DNA from: Desulfobaccales bacterium
Lineage (GTDB): Bacteria; Desulfobacterota; Desulfobaccia; Desulfobaccales; 0-14-0-80-60-11
DNA: 64,000 bases
NCBI GenBank assembly: GCA_037481655.1
Contig: JBBFLF010000003.1
Span: 124,001 to 188,000 of the forward strand
Direction of reading: 5' to 3'
The translations under genes were made by a program, and so were the position numbers. Positions within the stretch are counted from its first letter, which is position 1. The number at the start of each line of letters is the position of its first letter. A model generated the notes under the pieces. The model did not search any database. It was not told the DNA's origin and saw only the letters and a list, made by a program, of their open reading frames with translations. Positions 60,265 through 64,000 of the stretch are shown in pieces.

Positions 60265-60346
60265 GCATGGGCCCCTACATGGGGTTGGGGATGGGGGTTT
60301 GGGGGAAGGGGCAGGGGGCCCCGACCCCTGGCCCCTTCCCCCAAAA
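60265..60346. repeat. G/C hairpin element, copy H
   Basis: The final hairpin, about 60298-60346, pairs TTTGGGGGAAGGGGCAGGG with CCCCTGGCCCCTTCCCCCAAA. CATGGGGTTGGGGATGGGGG precedes it, the middle-palindrome half. It lies in the transcribed leader between the terminators and the trpE start. Confidence 0.65.
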
Positions 60347-60364
60347 CTACCGAGGCAACGCGAA

Positions 60365-61840
60365 ATGGTGGTTCCGGATATTCGCACTTTCCGGCAAATG
60401 GCGGCCGGCGGCAATGTCATCCCGGTGTACCGGGAGATTTTGGGGGATTTGGAGACCCCGGTCTCGGCTTATAAAAAGCTCCGCACCGCTGCGCCTTCCT
60501 TTCTCCTGGAGAGCGTGGAGGGCGGAGAGAAGTGGGGCCGCTTCAGTTTCCTGGGCTTTCATCCCCGGCTGACGTTTCGGGTGCAGAAGCATCAGTGCTT
60601 CCTCAACCGGGACGGGGTGGAGGAGCTTCTGGATCCGGGTGTCAGCCCCTTTGAGCACCTGGCCCGGCTCCTTAAAGGCTTCCGGCCGGCGGCGGTGCCG
60701 GGACTGCCCCGCTTCTGGGGCGGCCTGGTGGGTTTTTTGGGCTATGACATGGTGCGCTACATTGAGCGTCTGCCGGAGCTCACCCCCGAAAGCCCGCTGC
60801 CGGAGGCCTGCCTGCTGTTGCCGGAGCATCTTCTCATCTTTGACAACCTGCGCCAGACCATCAAGGTGGTGGCTCTGGTGACCTTAAGCGACCGGGAGCG
60901 GCCCGAGGCCCGCTATGAGGCGGCGGTGGCTGCCATCCATGAAATCATCGCCCGGCTGCGCCAGCCGGTGCCGGCCTCTGAGCCCCCGCCGCCGGGAAAG
61001 GGCCCGAAGCTCGAAAGCAACGTTACCAAAAAGCAGTTCGAGGCCATGGTGCGGCGGGCCAAGGATTACATCGCCGCCGGGGATGCCATCCAGGTGGTGC
61101 TCTCCCAGTGTTTTCAGGCGCCCTTTGAGCATGACGCTTTGGACCTTTACCGGGCGCTCCGCTGCATCAACCCTTCGCCCTACATGTTTTTCCTGGAGTT
61201 CGGCGACCTGAAGCTGGTGGGGGCCTCCCCGGAGATCCTGGTGCGCCTGGAGGACCGCCGCATCACCTACCGCCCCATCGCCGGCACCCGCCCCCGGGGC
61301 AAGACCCCGGAAGAGGACCTGGCGCTGGAGCAGGACCTCTTGGCCGACCCCAAGGAGCGGGCGGAACACATCATGCTGGTGGACCTGGGCCGAAACGACG
61401 TGGGCCGGGTGGCCGCCATCGGCAGTGTGCGGGTGCCGGAGCTCTTCACGGTGGAGCGCTACTCCCATGTCATGCACCTGGTCTCCCAGGTGGAGGGGGA
61501 GCTGGCCGAGGGCGAGGACGGCATCAGTCTCTTGAAGGCCACCTTTCCGGCGGGCACGGTCACCGGCGCCCCCAAGGTCCGGGCCATGGAGATCATCGAG
61601 GAGCTGGAGCCCAGCCGCCGGGGCCCTTATGCCGGGGCCGTGGGCTATCTGGCCTTCGGCGGCAATCTGGATTTCTGCATCACCATCCGGAGCTTCACCG
61701 TGCATCAGGGCCGGGTATATCTGCAGGTGGGGGCAGGCATTGTGGCGGATTCCGACCCGGCCCGGGAGTTCCAGGAGACAGTGAACAAAGCCATGGCCCT
61801 GATGCGGGCCCTGGAGCTGGCGGAGGCGGGGCTGTGGTGA
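60365..61840 (+). CDS. trpE: Anthranilate synthase component I
   Basis: 491 residues from ATG 60365, preceded by GAGGCAACGCGA. With TrpG it makes anthranilate from chorismate. The Trp feedback site [10 protein letters not shown] is present near the N-terminus (LLES). The chorismate-binding domain has [64 protein letters not shown] and [16 protein letters not shown]. The upstream open frame runs through the repeat and is not used. Confidence 0.95.
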   Translation: MVVPDIRTFRQMAAGGNVIPVYREILGDLETPVSAYKKLRTAAPSFLLESVEGGEKWGRFSFLGFHPRLTFRVQKHQCFLNRDGVEELLDPGVSPFEHLARLLKGFRPAAVPGLPRFWGGLVGFLGYDMVRYIERLPELTPESPLPEACLLLPEHLLIFDNLRQTIKVVALVTLSDRERPEARYEAAVAAIHEIIARLRQPVPASEPPPPGKGPKLESNVTKKQFEAMVRRAKDYIAAGDAIQVVLSQCFQAPFEHDALDLYRALRCINPSPYMFFLEFGDLKLVGASPEILVRLEDRRITYRPIAGTRPRGKTPEEDLALEQDLLADPKERAEHIMLVDLGRNDVGRVAAIGSVRVPELFTVERYSHVMHLVSQVEGELAEGEDGISLLKATFPAGTVTGAPKVRAMEIIEELEPSRRGPYAGAVGYLAFGGNLDFCITIRSFTVHQGRVYLQVGAGIVADSDPAREFQETVNKAMALMRALELAEAGLW

Positions 61841-61892
61841 GGCAGGAGGGGAGGGGGCTTGCAGTCGCCCTCCGGCGCCGGGAGAAGGTAAT

Positions 61893-62465
61893 ATGCTGGT
61901 GATGATCGACAATTACGACTCCTTCACCTACAATCTGGTGCAGTATTTCGGCCAGTTGGGGGCCGAAGTGCAGGTGTTCCGCAATGACGCCATTGATTTG
62001 GAGGGCCTGGAGGCCTTACCCATGACCCACCTGGTGATCTCCCCGGGCCCTTGCTCGCCCGATGAGGCGGGCATTTCGGTGGCCGCCATCCGGCATTTTG
62101 CCGGCCGGGTGCCCATTTTGGGGGTGTGCCTGGGCCACCAGGCCATCGGCCAGGCCTTTGGCGGCCGGGTGGTGCGGGCCCCCCGACTGATGCACGGCAA
62201 GACCTCCCTCATCTACCATGACGGCCGGGACCTCTTCCAGGGCTTGGCCAACCCCTTTGAGGCCACCCGCTACCACTCCCTCATCGTGGAGCGGGAGACC
62301 CTGCCCGCCTGCCTCATGGTGTCGGCCCAGACCGCGGTGGGGGAGATCATGGGGCTCAGGCACCGCAGCCACGCCATCTATGGGGTGCAGTTCCACCCGG
62401 AGTCCATCCTGACGGGTGAGGGCCTGAATTTGCTGCGCAATTTCCTCAAGCGCCAGAAAGGCTGA
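61893..62465 (+). CDS. trpG: Anthranilate synthase component II (glutamine amidotransferase)
   Basis: 190 residues. [16 protein letters not shown], the nucleophile Cys in [10 protein letters not shown], and FHPESIL for the His/Glu pair. It supplies ammonia to TrpE. GGAGAAGGT precedes ATG 61893. It could double as PabA if folate synthesis uses the same subunit. No trpD follows, which is uncommon for trp operons. Confidence 0.94.
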   Translation: MLVMIDNYDSFTYNLVQYFGQLGAEVQVFRNDAIDLEGLEALPMTHLVISPGPCSPDEAGISVAAIRHFAGRVPILGVCLGHQAIGQAFGGRVVRAPRLMHGKTSLIYHDGRDLFQGLANPFEATRYHSLIVERETLPACLMVSAQTAVGEIMGLRHRSHAIYGVQFHPESILTGEGLNLLRNFLKRQKG

Positions 62466-62482
62466 CTGCGAAAGTTACCGCC

Positions 62483-62803
62483 ATGAGCCCTGAGAAAAAA
62501 CCCCGCCGGGCCAAGGCAAAGCCTGCAGCACAAGCCCCGGCAGCCCCGGAAACCCAGGAAACCACCCCGGCGGCGCCGGCGAAGCCCAGATTTGCCATCG
62601 ACATCTACCGGGCCTGGTGCAAGGAGTGCGGCCTGTGCGCTGAGTTCTGCCCCACGGGCTGCCTCAAGCTGGACGAAGCCGGGCGCCCGGTGGTGGCCGA
62701 CGCCGCAGCCTGCGTGGGCTGCCGCTTCTGCGAGTTGCACTGCCCGGATTTCGCCATCAGCGTGCGGGAATGCGACCAGAAACCCCCGACGGAGGAGGAA
62801 TGA
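62483..62803 (+). CDS. korD: 2-oxoacid:ferredoxin oxidoreductase delta subunit (ferredoxin-like)
   Basis: 106 residues. The N-terminus is Lys/Ala/Pro-rich (about 1-36, low complexity), then two [4Fe-4S] motifs: WCKECGLCAEFCPTGCL and CVGCRFCELHCPDF. This subunit carries electrons from the thiamine-containing core to ferredoxin. It lies 18 bp after trpG; korA follows after a 540-bp repeat array. A 2-oxoglutarate or branched-chain keto acid substrate is equally possible. Confidence 0.9.
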   Translation: MSPEKKPRRAKAKPAAQAPAAPETQETTPAAPAKPRFAIDIYRAWCKECGLCAEFCPTGCLKLDEAGRPVVADAAACVGCRFCELHCPDFAISVRECDQKPPTEEE

Positions 62804-63342
62804 GTCCAAGCTTTAAAGTCCAAAGTCCAAAGTCAAAATAATAGTCCAAAGTCCAAAGTCAAAAGTCAAAAGTCAAAATAATAGTCCAAAGTACAAAGCC
62901 CCAAGATCCAATGTCAAAAAATAGTCTAAAGTTCAAGGTCCAAAGTCGAGTTTAAGGCTCAAAGTTCAAAGTTGAGTTGGGAGTTCGAGATTTTTTTATT
63001 ATTAATTTTAATTAAAAGTTTTAACAAGACCGATTTTTAGAGTCCATGACCCGATGCCCCAAAAGTCTAAAATTCTATCTTTAGAGAGAACTGTTCGTGA
63101 AGAATTTGGTTTTGAATATTTTATTTCGAATTGACTATTAACTTTAAACTTTGAACTATTAAATTTGAACTTTTTAAATCACAATTATAGACTTTGGCTT
63201 TCAACTTTCAAATTTCAACTTTGAACCTTGAACCTTGAACTTTGAAACCACGACTTTGGGCTTTGGACTTTGGGCTTTAGACTCAACACATGACTTTGGA
63301 CTTTGGACCTTGGGCTTTGGACTCAATCTTTGACTTTTGACT
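62804..63342. repeat. Inverted array of degenerate AAAGTCC-type heptads
   Basis: The left arm (about 62810-62985) is a head-to-tail run of heptads close to AAAGTCC, AAAGTTC and AAAGTCA on the plus strand. The right arm (about 63130-63340) has the reverse complement type, GGACTTT, GAACTTT and GGGCTTT. Between them is an AT-rich core (about 62985-63130). A 23-nt unit beginning AAGTCAAAATAATAGTCC is exactly duplicated at 62830 and 62870. No coding frame crosses it. It fills the whole space from the korD stop to the korA start. Confidence 0.9.
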
Positions 63343-64000
63343 ATGACAATGACTGGCAATCCCGGCCGGCCGTTACTCTTGCAGGGCAATGAAGCGGTGG
63401 TGGAGGGTGCTTTGGCCGCGGGGTGCCGTTTCTTTGCCGGCTACCCCATCACCCCGGCCACCGAGATCAGCGAGGCCCTGAGTGTGAAGCTCCCGGCCGC
63501 CGGGGGCGTGTTCATCCAGATGGAGGATGAGATCGCCGCCCTGGGCGCGGTCATCGGCGCCTCCCTGGCCGGCGCCAAGGCCATGACCGCCACCAGCGGC
63601 CCGGGCTTCTCCCTCATGCAGGAAAACTTGGGCTTCGGGGTCGTGGCCGAAGTGCCCTGCGTGATTGTCAACGTCATGCGGGGCGGGCCCTCCACGGGCT
63701 TGCCCACCCACGTCTCCCAGGGGGATGTGCAGCAGGCCCGCTGGGGCACCCACGGCGACCACCCCATCATCGTGCTTTCCCCCGCCACCACCCGGGACTG
63801 CTTCGAGCTCACCGTGCTGGCCTTCAACCTGGCGGAAAAGTTCCGCATCCCGGTCATCCTGCTCTCCGATGAGGTGGTGGCCCACACCCGGGAGAAGGTC
63901 TTCCTGCCGCATCCCAGCGAAATCGAGGTGGTGGAGCGCCTCAAGCCCACCATGCCGCCGGAGTGGTACATCCCCTACGAGGACACCCCCCGGGGGGTGC
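63343..64000 (+). CDS. korA: 2-oxoacid:ferredoxin oxidoreductase alpha subunit, 3' partial
   Basis: Open to the end of the window; 219 residues seen. LLQGNEAVVEGALAAGCRFF and AGYPITPATEISEAL are the N-terminal KorA/PorA pattern, followed by MEDEIAALGAVIGASLAGAK, TATSGPGFSLMQENLG and RGGPSTGLPTHVSQGD. With KorB it oxidises a 2-oxoacid, CoA-dependent, reducing ferredoxin. The start is ATG 63343 or 63349; the heptad array runs up to it and no Shine-Dalgarno site is visible. Confidence 0.93.
   Translation, partial: MTMTGNPGRPLLLQGNEAVVEGALAAGCRFFAGYPITPATEISEALSVKLPAAGGVFIQMEDEIAALGAVIGASLAGAKAMTATSGPGFSLMQENLGFGVVAEVPCVIVNVMRGGPSTGLPTHVSQGDVQQARWGTHGDHPIIVLSPATTRDCFELTVLAFNLAEKFRIPVILLSDEVVAHTREKVFLPHPSEIEVVERLKPTMPPEWYIPYEDTPRGV

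Noticed and set aside
62804-63342. CRISPR array
   Set aside because: Units are 7 nt and degenerate, with opposite orientation in the two arms; no constant spacers and no cas genes.
1-64000. Insertion sequences, integrases, prophage or toxin-antitoxin genes
   Set aside because: No transposase, integrase, phage or toxin-antitoxin motif was recognised in any frame.

Overview
The window is a GC-rich bacterial chromosome segment with dense, mostly overlapping operons. The gene content suggests an anaerobic Gram-negative bacterium, most likely a sulfate-reducer relative in the Desulfobacterota. The supporting genes are a hybrid-cluster protein, the oxygen-independent cobalamin pathway (CbiL/C/D/ET/F/G/H), a 2-oxoacid:ferredoxin oxidoreductase (korD, korA), a NIL-domain ferredoxin, phenylacetate-CoA ligase, the methylmalonyl-CoA mutase chaperone MeaB, and an LPS heptose gene (rfaE2) that indicates an outer membrane. 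The lineage is inferred from this gene mix, not from a marker phylogeny.

Layout: 1-2.5 kb, a tandem two-unit malic enzyme (5' partial). 2.6-5.6 kb, a leftward zinc regulon (zur, znuA, znuC, znuB). 5.6-6.5 kb, an unidentified structured RNA candidate behind a near-consensus promoter, then tRNA-Ser(UGA) and tRNA-Arg(CCG). 6.6-16.1 kb, a C45-family hydrolase, a DUF2207/LemA pair, Hcp, two small secreted or unknown proteins and a lytic transglycosylase. 16.4-32.5 kb, a cobalamin locus: a B12 riboswitch with a visible antiterminator/terminator switch controls btuCDF and runs directly into cbiA, C, L, D, ET and F. An 870-bp gene-free gap follows, then a second unit, cbiG, H, P, cobD and cbiB, with cobO convergent. 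32.5-39.5 kb, rlmD, meaB, chrA, paaK and nadE. 39.6-49 kb, a secreted protein, a metallo-hydrolase, a Spy/CnrX-like protein, def-fmt-DUF116, cfa, rsmB, an MFS carrier and a NIL ferredoxin. 49-59.9 kb, PurSL, a 57-residue Flp pilin, rfaE2, comF, a PHP phosphoesterase, a bifunctional nuclease, miaB, a rhomboid protease, an IMPase and a CDF exporter. 60-64 kb, a trp leader peptide with attenuator, trpE, trpG, korD, a 540-bp heptamer inverted array, and the start of korA.

Uptake and synthesis of B12 are joined: the riboswitch can shut off the transporter and the first half of the corrin pathway together. The second half has its own AT-rich promoter with no visible aptamer. Zinc uptake is probably self-regulated through Zur, and the trp genes through attenuation.

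The most unusual signals are: (1) the inverted array of degenerate AAAGTCC heptads that fills the korD-korA gap and leaves korA without a Shine-Dalgarno site; (2) a dispersed family of G/C-rich multi-hairpin elements at operon edges; (3) the tandem malic enzyme whose two units have lost complementary parts of the active site; (4) three genes (zur, trpL, cbiG) whose ATG sits 6-7 nt after a -10 box, as in leaderless mRNAs. No insertion sequence, prophage or CRISPR array was recognised.
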